From: Bradyrhizobium daqingense
GTDB taxonomy: Bacteria; Pseudomonadota; Alphaproteobacteria; Rhizobiales; Xanthobacteraceae
Direction: 5' to 3'
NCBI RefSeq assembly: GCF_021044685.1
Contig: NZ_CP088014.1
Coordinates: 5,690,001 to 5,754,000, forward strand
Length of the DNA: 64,000 nt
Each line of letters begins with the position of its first letter. Position 1 is the first letter of the stretch. Below, piece after piece: positions 23,782 through 31,573 of the stretch. Made by a program: the position numbers and the translations under genes. The notes below the pieces were generated by a model that saw only the letters and a list, made by a program, of their open reading frames with translations, was not told the origin of the DNA and did no database searches.

Positions 23782-24690
23782 TCAGGACAATGCGGCTTGC
23801 CAATCCAGATCGGTGTAACCAGCCGCATTAAGTTCTTGGAGTAGCCTCCCCTTCCACCCACCGTGCGGGTCCATAGGGGTGTACACGACACCTGCAAAGT
23901 CCGAGGGCATCTCAATGTCGCCTTTTACCAACGCGCAGACCCTGTCGCGTCCTAGTTTGCCGGCGAACCAAAACATCTCCCCGATAACGTTCTGTCGTGC
24001 TCTTGGACTGAGCTGCGGCTCCGCCGGCGGTAATACAGCAAGACCCCCGACATCGTCTGGCGTCGCTATGACCACGGCGAACCCGGCCGCAGTACCGTGT
24101 TTTTCAAACTTCTCGATGATCGTTTTACCGTTATTTGGCTGCTCGTGAAGGATGACAGGTTTCAAGCCCGCCCTCTGAATCACCCGAGCTACCGTCTCCT
24201 TTGCTGCTTCGTCTCGGCCATGGACGATGAAGACATCGTCGCTAATGACGATCGTCTGAGCCGAAGGCGTAGGCACTGGTTCGGAAACGTCATGGGAAGA
24301 AAATTCCAGGTGTTCTCTGAGGGCGTCGACTTCGCCTTGAAGGATCGCGATCGCGCGCTGACGACCTCTTTGGATCCCCTCGCGAATTTCAAAAATGGTA
24401 GTCGTATCGCCTTCGCCGAAATTAATTGCGTACGAAGTAAGATCCAGGTTTGTTGCTGCCCCTAGTCGCGCGTACTGCTCGCTGTTTTCGCCGTAAAGGC
24501 TAGCCAGTGTCGAGCGGATCCTCTGCTCCAGAACAGTGACAGCCTGCTCGTCGCCTCTTTCCAACGACTCGACCTGCAGCTCTTGGAGTTCTCTGATTCG
24601 CGATTCAAGGCGAAGCATTGCGGAGCGCTGCTCGGCCACACTCAGAATTTTGGGCTGACTGACAGAACTGGACGAGCTTTTCCGAGCCAT
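23782..24690 (-). CDS. TIR-like nucleotide-binding protein (PF10137 / CAP12-type TIR)
   Basis: The 302-aa protein has an N-terminal helical/coiled region (residues ~12-75, SRIRELQELQVESLERGDEQ) and a C-terminal PF10137-type TIR domain from about residue 150: DDVFIVHGRDEAAKETVARV, GLKPVILHEQPNNGKTIIEK, AVVIATPDDVGG, RARQNVIGEMFWFAGKLGRDRV. The TIIEK segment holds the glutamate usually associated with TIR NAD hydrolysis. Related domains are effectors of Pycsar/CBASS antiphage systems. No cyclase gene is adjacent, so a stand-alone NADase defence role is inferred. It lies next to tRNA-Pro in an island-like setting. Confidence 0.85.
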   Translation of the reverse strand: MARKSSSSSVSQPKILSVAEQRSAMLRLESRIRELQELQVESLERGDEQAVTVLEQRIRSTLASLYGENSEQYARLGAATNLDLTSYAINFGEGDTTTIFEIREGIQRGRQRAIAILQGEVDALREHLEFSSHDVSEPVPTPSAQTIVISDDVFIVHGRDEAAKETVARVIQRAGLKPVILHEQPNNGKTIIEKFEKHGTAAGFAVVIATPDDVGGLAVLPPAEPQLSPRARQNVIGEMFWFAGKLGRDRVCALVKGDIEMPSDFAGVVYTPMDPHGGWKGRLLQELNAAGYTDLDWQAALS

Positions 24691-24845
24691 ACTACACCTG
24701 CACGTTGATCCTGACCGGTATCTGACAGTTCACGTGCATTCGGCAATATTTACGCGCGACTACCCCACATGAATTCTCATGACGAGTGGTTACCCCGGCC
24801 GTTACCTTTGGGAAAATCCGGATGCCCTGAAATCCGGCTAAGTGT

Positions 24846-24923
24846 TGGTCGGAGCGAGAGGATTTGAACCTCCGACCCCTAGTCTCCCAGACTAGTGCGC
24901 TAACCGGGCTGCGCCACGCTCCG
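24846..24923 (-). tRNA. tRNA-Pro (anticodon GGG)
   Basis: On the minus strand the acceptor stem CGGAGCG (24923-24917) pairs with CGCTCCG (24856-24850), followed by A and an encoded CCA (24848-24846). The anticodon arm CTAGT-CT-GGG-AG-ACTAG and the T arm GGTTCAAATCC are intact. The anticodon GGG reads proline codons. Island-like sequence begins on its 3' side. Confidence 0.95.
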
Positions 24924-25036
24924 AACGCCGTTCCATTAGCTAGGATCGCCGCGATGCGCAAGGCGAGGCCGCAGCATTTTGGTGTATCCGCCCAAAGCGG
25001 GCCGGAACTGTCCGCCCAGCCGGCGGAAAGCCGCCC

Positions 25037-25615
25037 CTACCCTTCCTTCAGCGCCTGCTCCAGCATCTCCCGGCAGGCCACGAGGTCGGCGAGTGCCCGT
25101 CCCAGCCGCTCCCGGTCAAGTGCGCTGGGGCCGGCGGGTGCGGCGGGGGCGCCGCCCTTGCGGAAGGTGGTGAGGATCTCCTCGTCGTCGATCTCGGCGA
25201 AGCGGAAGTCGATGCCTTCCTCCTCGTCACCCTGATAGTCGTCATCGTCGGTGTCGGTGACGCCCTTGATGGGCGCCTCGTCCTCGGGCTCCATCAGGCT
25301 CGCGCCGATGGCGTCCTCGATGGCGCCGAAGGAGACCGCGGCCGCGCTGTCGGCGAGGCCCTGCACCGATTTGACGCCGTGCTCTTTCAGGATCCGCTGC
25401 ACGCCGCGGATGGTGTAGCCCTCGCCGTACAGGAGGCGGCGGATACCCTTGAGCAGGTCGACGTCGTCGGGGCGATAGTAGCGGCGGCCGCCGCTACGCT
25501 TCATCGGCTTGATCTGGGCGAAGCGGGTCTCCCAGAACCGCAGCACGTGCTGCGGAATGTCGAGCTCCTGCGCTACTTCGCTGATGGTTCGGAACGCATC
25601 CGGCGCCTTGTCCAA
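25037..25615 (-). CDS. MerR-family transcriptional regulator
   Basis: The 192-aa product has an N-terminal MerR helix-turn-helix: RTISEVAQELDIPQHVLRFW, ETRFAQIKPMKRSGGRRYYR and PDDVDLLKGIRRLLYGEGYT. The C-terminal part has a very acidic linker (DTDDDDYQGDEEEG) and a helix-rich tail, with no cysteine effector site. It is the usual partner of ihfA after plsX-fabH in Bradyrhizobiaceae and Rhizobiaceae. The target genes are unknown. It begins 24 nt after the ihfA stop, consistent with cotranscription. Confidence 0.9.
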   Translation of the reverse strand: MDKAPDAFRTISEVAQELDIPQHVLRFWETRFAQIKPMKRSGGRRYYRPDDVDLLKGIRRLLYGEGYTIRGVQRILKEHGVKSVQGLADSAAAVSFGAIEDAIGASLMEPEDEAPIKGVTDTDDDDYQGDEEEGIDFRFAEIDDEEILTTFRKGGAPAAPAGPSALDRERLGRALADLVACREMLEQALKEG

Positions 25616-25639
25616 ATGCCAGTCCTTTCCGAAAGGCGG

Positions 25640-25981
25640 TTACGCCTCGGGTTGAGCCTTGCTGGCATCGCCATTGGTGCGGTGCTGGGAATTGATGCGC
25701 TGCTTCAGGATCGCCGACGGCTTGAATACCATGACGCGGCGCGGGGAGATCGGCACCTCGGTGCCGGTCTTCGGGTTGCGGCCGATGCGCTGGCCCTTCT
25801 TGCGCACCATGAAGGAACCGAACGAGGACAATTTCACCGTCTCGCCCTTCTCCAGGCAGTCGGTGATCTCCTTCAGCACGAGTTCCACGAAGGCGGACGA
25901 TTCCGTGCGCGACAAGCCCACCTTCTGGTAGACGGCTTCACAGAGATCAACACGCGTTACGGTTTTGCTTTGATCGGTCAT
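25640..25981 (-). CDS. ihfA: integration host factor alpha subunit
   Basis: The 113-aa product is an IHF/HU-fold nucleoid protein with TRVDLCEAVYQKVGLSR, the beta-arm region SFGSFMVRKKGQRIGRNPKT and the conserved proline that kinks DNA. It bends DNA as a heterodimer with IHF-beta, in replication, recombination and sigma-54 promoter function. The ATG at 25981 gives the usual N terminus (MTDQSKTVTRVDL) and removes a nine-residue extension. It has a C-terminal extension slightly longer than in enteric IhfA, as often seen in rhizobia. Confidence 0.95.
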   Translation of the reverse strand: MTDQSKTVTRVDLCEAVYQKVGLSRTESSAFVELVLKEITDCLEKGETVKLSSFGSFMVRKKGQRIGRNPKTGTEVPISPRRVMVFKPSAILKQRINSQHRTNGDASKAQPEA

Positions 25982-26113
25982 CGCCCTGCCCCACATCACG
26001 GCGAACAATTGTTGTCTGAAATTAGGAGGTTACGATACGGCGGTCAACACCGCTCATCAATACAGACGTATCGATAATCGGTGTCGATTCCGGCAAAATT
26101 TTATGGACTGTTG

Positions 26114-27094
26114 CTACCAGCGCACGAGCGCGGAGCCCCAGGTGAAGCCGCCGCCCATGGCTTCCAGCAGCACCAGGTCGCCTTTCTTGATGCGCCCGTC
26201 CTTGCGCGCGACCGAGAGCGCCAACGGAATGGACGCGGCCGACGTGTTGCCGTGACGGTCCACCGTCAGCACCACCTTCTCGGGCGCGATGTGGAGCTTG
26301 TGGGCGGAGGCGTCGATGATTCGCTTGTTGGCTTGATGCGGCACGAACCAGTCGATGCTGTCGGCATTCAGCCCCGTCGCCTGGAAGGCATCGACGATCA
26401 CGTCGGTGATCATGCCGACCGCATGCTTGAAGACCTCGCGGCCTTCCATGCGCAGATGACCGACGGTCTGGGTCGAAGACGGCCCGCCGTCGACGAACAG
26501 CTTGGCCTTGTGGCGGCCGTCGGAGCGCAAGTGAGTGGTGACGATGCCGCGGTCGGTCGCCGCATTGCCCAGCTGCTCCTGCGCCTCGAGCACCACCGCG
26601 CCGGCGCCGTCGCCGAACAGCACGCACGTGCCGCGGTCGTTCCAGTCGAGGATGCGCGAGAAGGTCTCCGCGCCGATCACCAGCGCGCGCTTGTAGGCGC
26701 CGGTGCGCAGGAAATTGTCGGCGGTGGCGAGCGCGAACACGAAGCCCGAGCACACGGCCTGGAGGTCGAAGGCCGCGCCATGGTTGATGCCGAGCCCGTG
26801 CTGCACGGCGACCGCCGTTGCAGGGAACGTGTTGTCCGGCGTCGAGGTCGCCAGCACGATCAGCTCGATCGATTGCGCATCCACGCCGGCGTCGGTCAGC
26901 GCGGCCTGCGCCGCCTTGATCGCGAGGTGCGAGGTGAACTCGCCTTCGGCCGCGACATGCCGCTCGCGGATGCCGGTACGCTGCACGATCCACTCGTCGG
27001 AGGTGTCGATCCGCGCCGCCAATTGGGCGTTGGTCACCACCTGCTCCGGCAGATAAGAGCCGCAGCCGAGTACGACCGAACGAATTTTCGTCAC
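26114..27094 (-). CDS. fabH: beta-ketoacyl-ACP synthase III
   Basis: The 326-aa condensing enzyme has the Cys-His-Asn triad: cysteine in DLQAVCSGFVFAL, histidine in PHQANKRIID and asparagine in HGNTSAAS. It condenses acetyl-CoA (or similar) with malonyl-ACP to start fatty acid synthesis. Its ATG overlaps the plsX stop by 4 nt, so the two are coupled. The gap of 132 nt to ihfA may hold an internal promoter. Confidence 0.96.
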   Translation of the reverse strand: MTKIRSVVLGCGSYLPEQVVTNAQLAARIDTSDEWIVQRTGIRERHVAAEGEFTSHLAIKAAQAALTDAGVDAQSIELIVLATSTPDNTFPATAVAVQHGLGINHGAAFDLQAVCSGFVFALATADNFLRTGAYKRALVIGAETFSRILDWNDRGTCVLFGDGAGAVVLEAQEQLGNAATDRGIVTTHLRSDGRHKAKLFVDGGPSSTQTVGHLRMEGREVFKHAVGMITDVIVDAFQATGLNADSIDWFVPHQANKRIIDASAHKLHIAPEKVVLTVDRHGNTSAASIPLALSVARKDGRIKKGDLVLLEAMGGGFTWGSALVRW

Positions 27095-28152
27095 GAAACA
27101 GCCTCCTGCGCGGCTTGCACCGAACTGAGTGCACCACCCTCGCGGTTGAGCATCTGATTGATCTTGTTCAGGAGATCGTAGTGAGCCATCTCATAGCCAA
27201 CATCGATCGCATAGGCAAAGCCTTCGGCGTTGGTTCCGCCGTGGCTCTTGACCACAACCCCATTCAGTCCCAGCAGCACGCCGCCGTTGGACTTGTTGGG
27301 GTCCATCTTGTCGCGCAGGGCCTGGAAGGCGCTGCGGGCGAAGAGATAGCCGAGCTTGGACAGCCAGCTCCGCTGCATCTCGTTCCGAAGTAATTCCGCC
27401 ATCTGCCGTGCGGTTCCTTCGGCAGCCTTCAGCGCGATGTTGCCGCTGAAGCCCTCGGTGACGATGACGTCGGCCAGCCCCTTGCCGATTCCGTCGCCCT
27501 CGACGAAGCCGATATAGTCGAGCTCCGGCAGGTTCCGCGCACGCAGGATCTCGCTGGCCTCGCGGATCTCCTCATGGCCCTTGATCTCCTCGGCCCCGAT
27601 ATTGAGGAGCCCGACCGTGGGCCGCGTCTTGTTGAACAGCACGCTCGCCTTGGCCGCGCCCATGACTGCCATCGAGACCAGGTGGTGGGCATCGCCCCCG
27701 AGCGTGGCGCCGAGGTCGAGCACCACGGATTCGCCGCGCCGGGTCGGCCAGATCGCGGAGATGGCCGGGCGGTCGATGCCCGGCAGCGTGCGCAAATGGA
27801 AGCGGGCCATCGCCATCAGGGCGCCGGTATTGCCGGCCGAGATCGCGACATCCGCCTCGCCTTTCTTCACCGCATCGATCGCAAGCCACATCGAGGAGGT
27901 TTTGCGGCCGCGCCGCAGAGCCTGGCTCGGCTTGTCCTCCATGCTGACGGCGACGTCGGTATGGATGATCCGGGAAACCGCTTTCAGCTTCGGGTGCTTG
28001 TCGAGCTCGGGCTCGATCCTGGCGCGGTCGCCGACCAGCAGGAACTCGCTGTCGCGATGCCGGCCAAGCGAGATGGCCGCGCCGGGGATGACCACGGCGG
28101 GACCGACGTCGCCCCCCATGGCGTCCAGCGCGATGCGAACCTTGCTTGGCAT
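27091..28152 (-). CDS. plsX: phosphate acyltransferase PlsX
   Basis: The 353-aa protein begins with the classic PlsX glycine-rich motif (ALDAMGGDVGPAV) and includes SAGNTGALMA, LDLGATLGGDA and VTEGFSGNIALKAAEG. It converts acyl-ACP to acyl-phosphate for PlsY in phospholipid synthesis. The ATG at 28152 is chosen because it gives the normal N terminus; the longer frame to 28242 is nonsense. First gene of the plsX-fabH unit. Confidence 0.96.
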   Translation of the reverse strand: MPSKVRIALDAMGGDVGPAVVIPGAAISLGRHRDSEFLLVGDRARIEPELDKHPKLKAVSRIIHTDVAVSMEDKPSQALRRGRKTSSMWLAIDAVKKGEADVAISAGNTGALMAMARFHLRTLPGIDRPAISAIWPTRRGESVVLDLGATLGGDAHHLVSMAVMGAAKASVLFNKTRPTVGLLNIGAEEIKGHEEIREASEILRARNLPELDYIGFVEGDGIGKGLADVIVTEGFSGNIALKAAEGTARQMAELLRNEMQRSWLSKLGYLFARSAFQALRDKMDPNKSNGGVLLGLNGVVVKSHGGTNAEGFAYAIDVGYEMAHYDLLNKINQMLNREGGALSSVQAAQEAVS

Positions 28153-28448
28153 GAAAGTCCTGGAAACCTGGTCTGATGCGGTCTTGATCAGCGGGGCCGC
28201 ACAATGGGCTCGCCACGGATATGGCGAGCGGCCAAGCGCCACGCCGCACCCGGGCCGGGGCGCGACAATAGCGTTTTGTACCCCCGAAACAACCTCTTGC
28301 CCCCAGCCTTTTGCATTCCGAGCGATCCGGGAACGGACCGATTAATTGGCGGAAAACACATTTCAATCAAGCGGCTATAGCCGTCCTTCAAACCATCACG
28401 GCAGACGGCTCATGTCCCGCCCCAAGCGACCCGGCCGGATATGCCCGG

Positions 28449-29018
28449 CTATTTGCCCTTTTTCCGTTCTTGAAGCGCCTTCAGCGCTGCGAACGGATGG
28501 TCCTCCGGATCAGGGGCGGCGACCTCCGCCTCGAACACGGCCCCCTCCTTGCGAGGATAGGGATCAATCGCCAGGAACAGCGCATCGGTGGCGAGGCGGC
28601 CGAGGTCGACGATGCCATTGACGATCGCCTCCGGAGGATCGGCGACCTCCGGCGGCTCTTCGTCGTCCTGCCCTTCCTCGATCAGGTCGGCGAGCCGGCG
28701 CGCCTCGGCTTCGGGGGCGAACATCAGGTCCACCTCCTCCTCGATCTCGCTCTCGATCGGATCGAGCGTGACGACGCAGGTCTGGCCGACACGTCCGCGA
28801 ACCAATCCCGTGACCTGGACCCGACCGCCGCTCTTTGGCACGACATCGAAGCTGGCATGGACGGACAGGATCTCGCGCAGCCCCGCGAGCTCGGCCATGG
28901 CCTGCCGCTCGGCCGCTGAGGCCTCGAGCTCGCGATGCAGGCCGGTCTCGGGGACCTGCGCCACGATGATTGGCGCCCGCCAGGGATCGGGCTCTGATCC
29001 GGTCGTCGGTCGGCTCAT
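28449..29018 (-). CDS. DUF177 (YceD-like) protein
   Basis: The 189-aa product has the DUF177 pattern: GRVGQTCVVTLDPIESEIEE with two acidic stretches, and ends with the family-typical DPYPRKEGAVFEAEVAAPDPEDHPFAALKAL. In other bacteria DUF177/YceD is linked to 23S rRNA accumulation and ribosome biogenesis and often precedes rpmF-plsX; here plsX is downstream on the same strand after a 296-nt gap. It overlaps the upstream chaperone gene by 4 nt. Confidence 0.92.
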   Translation of the reverse strand: MSRPTTGSEPDPWRAPIIVAQVPETGLHRELEASAAERQAMAELAGLREILSVHASFDVVPKSGGRVQVTGLVRGRVGQTCVVTLDPIESEIEEEVDLMFAPEAEARRLADLIEEGQDDEEPPEVADPPEAIVNGIVDLGRLATDALFLAIDPYPRKEGAVFEAEVAAPDPEDHPFAALKALQERKKGK

Positions 29019-29563
29019 GGCGTGACATCCTGTGCAAGTGCCGGGGGAAACTTGAAGGACGCGCGAATTAGCGCGGCCTCGTCGGCCCGGCCGAGATCGG
29101 CTTCCGTGGCTCGGGCGTAGGCCGCAAGCCTCTGCGCCTGATCCATGCCGGTCCCGTTCAAGATATTCTTGCAGATCGCTGCCGCCAGGGCCTCGCCGCC
29201 CCCGTCGATGGCCTGGTCGTACGCCTGGGCGCGGCCATAGAAGGCTTCGCCAAAGGCCCGCATCCGCTTCGGCACGGTCTGGTCGCCCACCCCCATCTCG
29301 CGCAGATTGTCGTCCATGTCCTCGCAGAAGCGGTCGAACAGCGCCTGGGACAGCTCGGGGGCGCCCTGAACCGTGCGCAGGCGGCGTAGCAGCAGCCAGA
29401 GGTGCAGCAGCAACAGGTCGAAACGCCCGTTAACCGTATCCGGCACCCCCAAGTCCCGGTAAAATATGGGTTCTCGCGCCTGCGTCACGATCATGCCATA
29501 GATGGCCTCGATGGTGCCCGGGGCTAGCCGGGGTTTCCTGAAGTGATTGAACGGCCAAAGCAT
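29015..29563 (-). CDS. ubiquinol-cytochrome c chaperone (CBP3/UqcC-type)
   Basis: The 182-aa product matches the ubiquinol-cytochrome c chaperone family: IYGMIVTQAREPIFYRDLGV, NGRFDLLLLHLWLLLRRL, LFDRFCEDMDDNLREMGVGD and VPKRMRAFGEAFYGRA. Members assist assembly of cytochrome b in the bc1 complex. The start overlaps nothing upstream, and DUF177 follows with a 4-nt overlap, the usual alphaproteobacterial pair. Confidence 0.93.
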   Translation of the reverse strand: MLWPFNHFRKPRLAPGTIEAIYGMIVTQAREPIFYRDLGVPDTVNGRFDLLLLHLWLLLRRLRTVQGAPELSQALFDRFCEDMDDNLREMGVGDQTVPKRMRAFGEAFYGRAQAYDQAIDGGGEALAAAICKNILNGTGMDQAQRLAAYARATEADLGRADEAALIRASFKFPPALAQDVTP

Positions 29564-29661
29564 TGTGGTTTCCGCAAGCGGGCGCGCGCGAGTTGCATTC
29601 AGAGCCTCCGCCCGGTACTTCAGCGCCTCGCGCGACGCAAGGGGACGGAATCAGTTCCGCA

Positions 29662-30147
29662 ATGACCATAACGAACCAGACCAGCCTGCGCGCTGAGAAG
29701 CGGCGCGGCCTTCATGCACGCTGGCGCGGCTTGCGCATGCTCGCGGCCGCGACCCTGGTGGGCGCTGCGCTCGCGGGCTGCACCGGCGAGCAATTCCAGA
29801 AGGGCTACATCCTGCCGCCCGGCGCGCTGGAGCAGATTCCGATCGGCGCGAGCCAGGATCAGGTGCTGATCGTGATGGGCACGCCCTCCACCGTCGCAAC
29901 TCTTGACGGCGAGGTATTCTACTACATCTCGCAGCGCTCGGAGCGCCCGGTCGCCTTCATGAACCAGAAGGTGGTCGATCAGCGCGTCATCGCGATCTAT
30001 TTCGACAAGAACCGGCGCGTGCGCCGGCTGGCGAATTACGGCCTGCAGGACGGCAAGATCTTCGACTTCATCAGCCGCACCACGGCGACGTCGGGCCAGG
30101 AGATGAGCTACCTCGCGCCGCTGTTCAAGCTGCTGAGCTTCAACTGA
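29662..30147 (+). CDS. BamE-like (SmpA/OmlA) outer-membrane lipoprotein
   Basis: The ATG at 29662 starts a basic N terminus and a lipoprotein signal with lipobox LAGC. The mature protein has the SmpA/OmlA fold: KGYILPPGALEQIPIGASQDQVLIVMGTPS, then FYYISQRS and VDQRVIAIYFDKNRRV. BamE stabilises the BAM outer-membrane assembly complex. The ribosome-binding site is not obvious, so the start is moderately certain. It is transcribed divergently from the chaperone gene. Confidence 0.9.
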   Translation: MTITNQTSLRAEKRRGLHARWRGLRMLAAATLVGAALAGCTGEQFQKGYILPPGALEQIPIGASQDQVLIVMGTPSTVATLDGEVFYYISQRSERPVAFMNQKVVDQRVIAIYFDKNRRVRRLANYGLQDGKIFDFISRTTATSGQEMSYLAPLFKLLSFN

Positions 30148-30220
30148 GTCGCTAGCGCTTTCGCGCGAAGCGGATGCCGCTTCGCCCGAACAAAACATGT
30201 CAAGATCAGCTCTAGAGTCG
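30148..30220. repeat. Bradyrhizobium-type short palindromic intergenic repeat
   Basis: GCGCGAAGCGGATGCCGCTTCGC forms a palindrome followed by a CAAAACATGTCAA tail, a motif widely seen between genes in this genus. Its function is unknown. Confidence 0.5.
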
Positions 30221-30361
30221 TTGTAATTCCACCGGAAGGTAAATGGCGCGAGCCTGCGGCGTCCTGCCGCTGCCCGCGCAGCACTTGCCGCCATGCGCGA
30301 CTTGCCGTCGCGTGCTGCGTTCCCTTACGGTCCCTGCAAGCAAGAAGCAGGGAGTGGATTC

Positions 30362-31375
30362 GTGCCCAAGAAACTTCAGAACATTTCGTTGTCTCGCCGT
30401 CGCATGCTCACTGGAATTGCCGGCCTCTCGGCCGCAGCGATCCTGCCACGTTCGAGCCTCGCCGACTGGAAGCCGACCGAGACCGTTCGTCTTATCGTAC
30501 CGGCCGCAGCCGGCGGCTCGACCGACGTCATGGGCCGCCTCTTGGCCGCGCATCTACAGACCGCCTGGGGTCAGTCGGCCGTCGTGGAAAACCGCTCGGG
30601 CGGCGGCGGCACGATCGGAACGGCCGAGGCCGTCCGCGCCAAGCCTGACGGCCAGACCATCCTGGTCGGCAATCCCGGGCCGAACGCGATCGCCTACAGC
30701 ATCTTCAAGAACCTCTCCTACAAGCCGGACCAGCTGCAGCCGGTCTCCAACATGATCCGGATTCCGAACATCGTGTCGGCGCATCCGAAGACCGGCATCA
30801 AGTCGATTCCCGAATTGATCGCCTACCTGAAGTCCAATCCGGACAAGCTCAGCTATGCCTCCTCCGGCGTCGGCCAGAGCCCTCACCTCACCGGCGCCTG
30901 GTTTCTCCAGCTCACCGGGCTGAAGATGACCCACATCCCGTTCCGCGGCGCCGGCCCCGCGCTCCAGGCTGCGCTTGCCGGCGACATCCAGATCCTGTTC
31001 GACAATCTCTATCCGAGCCTGCCGCAGGTCCAGAGCGGCACACTCACCGGGCTTTGCGTCACCACGCCCGAGCGGAGCGATCTCGCGAAAGACCTGCCGA
31101 CCATGCGCGAGAGCGCACCGGAGCTGGCGAACTTCGACGTGTCGTCCTGGTTCTCCGTGTTCCTGCCGAAGGGGGTCTCGCCCGAGGTGCTGAACGCGCT
31201 CAATCTTCAGGTGAAGGCGATGCTGGAGCGCGAGGACGTCAAGAAGCAGATCGCCGCCATGGGTGCCCGCGCCGATTACGGCACGCCGCAGCAATTCGCC
31301 GCCTTCGTGGACGCCGAGACGAAGAAGTTCGCCGGCATCATCCAGAAGGAAGGGCTGCAGATGGACGTGCAGTAG
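30362..31375 (+). CDS. tripartite tricarboxylate transporter (TctC/Bug) substrate-binding protein
   Basis: The GTG at 30362 is preceded by GGGAG and begins a twin-arginine-like signal (SRRRMLTGIAGLSAAAILPR). The mature protein is a Bug/TctC receptor: VRLIVPAAAGGSTDVMGRLLA near residue 55, GVGQSPHLTGAWFLQL, FRGAGPALQAALAGDIQILFDN. Such periplasmic proteins bind carboxylates for TctAB permeases or act as sensors. No tctA/tctB genes are in the window, so it is an orphan receptor, as is common in this genus. Confidence 0.92.
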   Translation: MPKKLQNISLSRRRMLTGIAGLSAAAILPRSSLADWKPTETVRLIVPAAAGGSTDVMGRLLAAHLQTAWGQSAVVENRSGGGGTIGTAEAVRAKPDGQTILVGNPGPNAIAYSIFKNLSYKPDQLQPVSNMIRIPNIVSAHPKTGIKSIPELIAYLKSNPDKLSYASSGVGQSPHLTGAWFLQLTGLKMTHIPFRGAGPALQAALAGDIQILFDNLYPSLPQVQSGTLTGLCVTTPERSDLAKDLPTMRESAPELANFDVSSWFSVFLPKGVSPEVLNALNLQVKAMLEREDVKKQIAAMGARADYGTPQQFAAFVDAETKKFAGIIQKEGLQMDVQ

Positions 31376-31377
31376 GT

Positions 31378-31504
31378 CTCGTTGTCCCGGACGCGGTGCA
31401 GCTTGTAACGCTGCTCCGCTGAGCCGGGACCCAGCCGCCCGAACGTGGACCCCGGATCTGCAGCGCATCACTTCGTGCTGCGCAGCGTCCGGGGAAAGTG
31501 GATG
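31378..31504. repeat. dispersed intergenic repeat (copy 1)
   Basis: GTCCCGGACGCGGTGCAGC and the distal GCAGCGTCCGGGG frame a block also found at 41577-41705 (shared CGGCTCTGCA/GATCTGCAGCGCATCAC and GCGTCCGGGG). The two copies have diverged. Confidence 0.6.
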
Positions 31505-31521
31505 GAGCCAAGCCTCGAACA

Positions 31522-31551
31522 AAAACCCCGCGGCTCACGCCGCGGGGTTTT
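31522..31551. terminator. bidirectional intrinsic terminator between the binding-protein and hppA genes
   Basis: Perfect arms CCCCGCGG (31526-31533) and CCGCGGGG (31540-31547), preceded by AAAA and followed by TTTT. It can end both converging transcripts. Confidence 0.9.
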
Positions 31552-31573
31552 AATCTTCAGACCTTTCACCCGC

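Noticed and set aside
23293..24690. TIR-like gene and padR as one operon or a multi-gene defence system
   Set aside because: A 162-nt gap with strong palindromes separates them, and no cyclase or other effector gene is adjacent.
24846..24923. Attachment-site repeat of the tRNA-Pro 3' end
   Set aside because: No second copy of the tRNA 3' end was seen in the window, so no att site is called.
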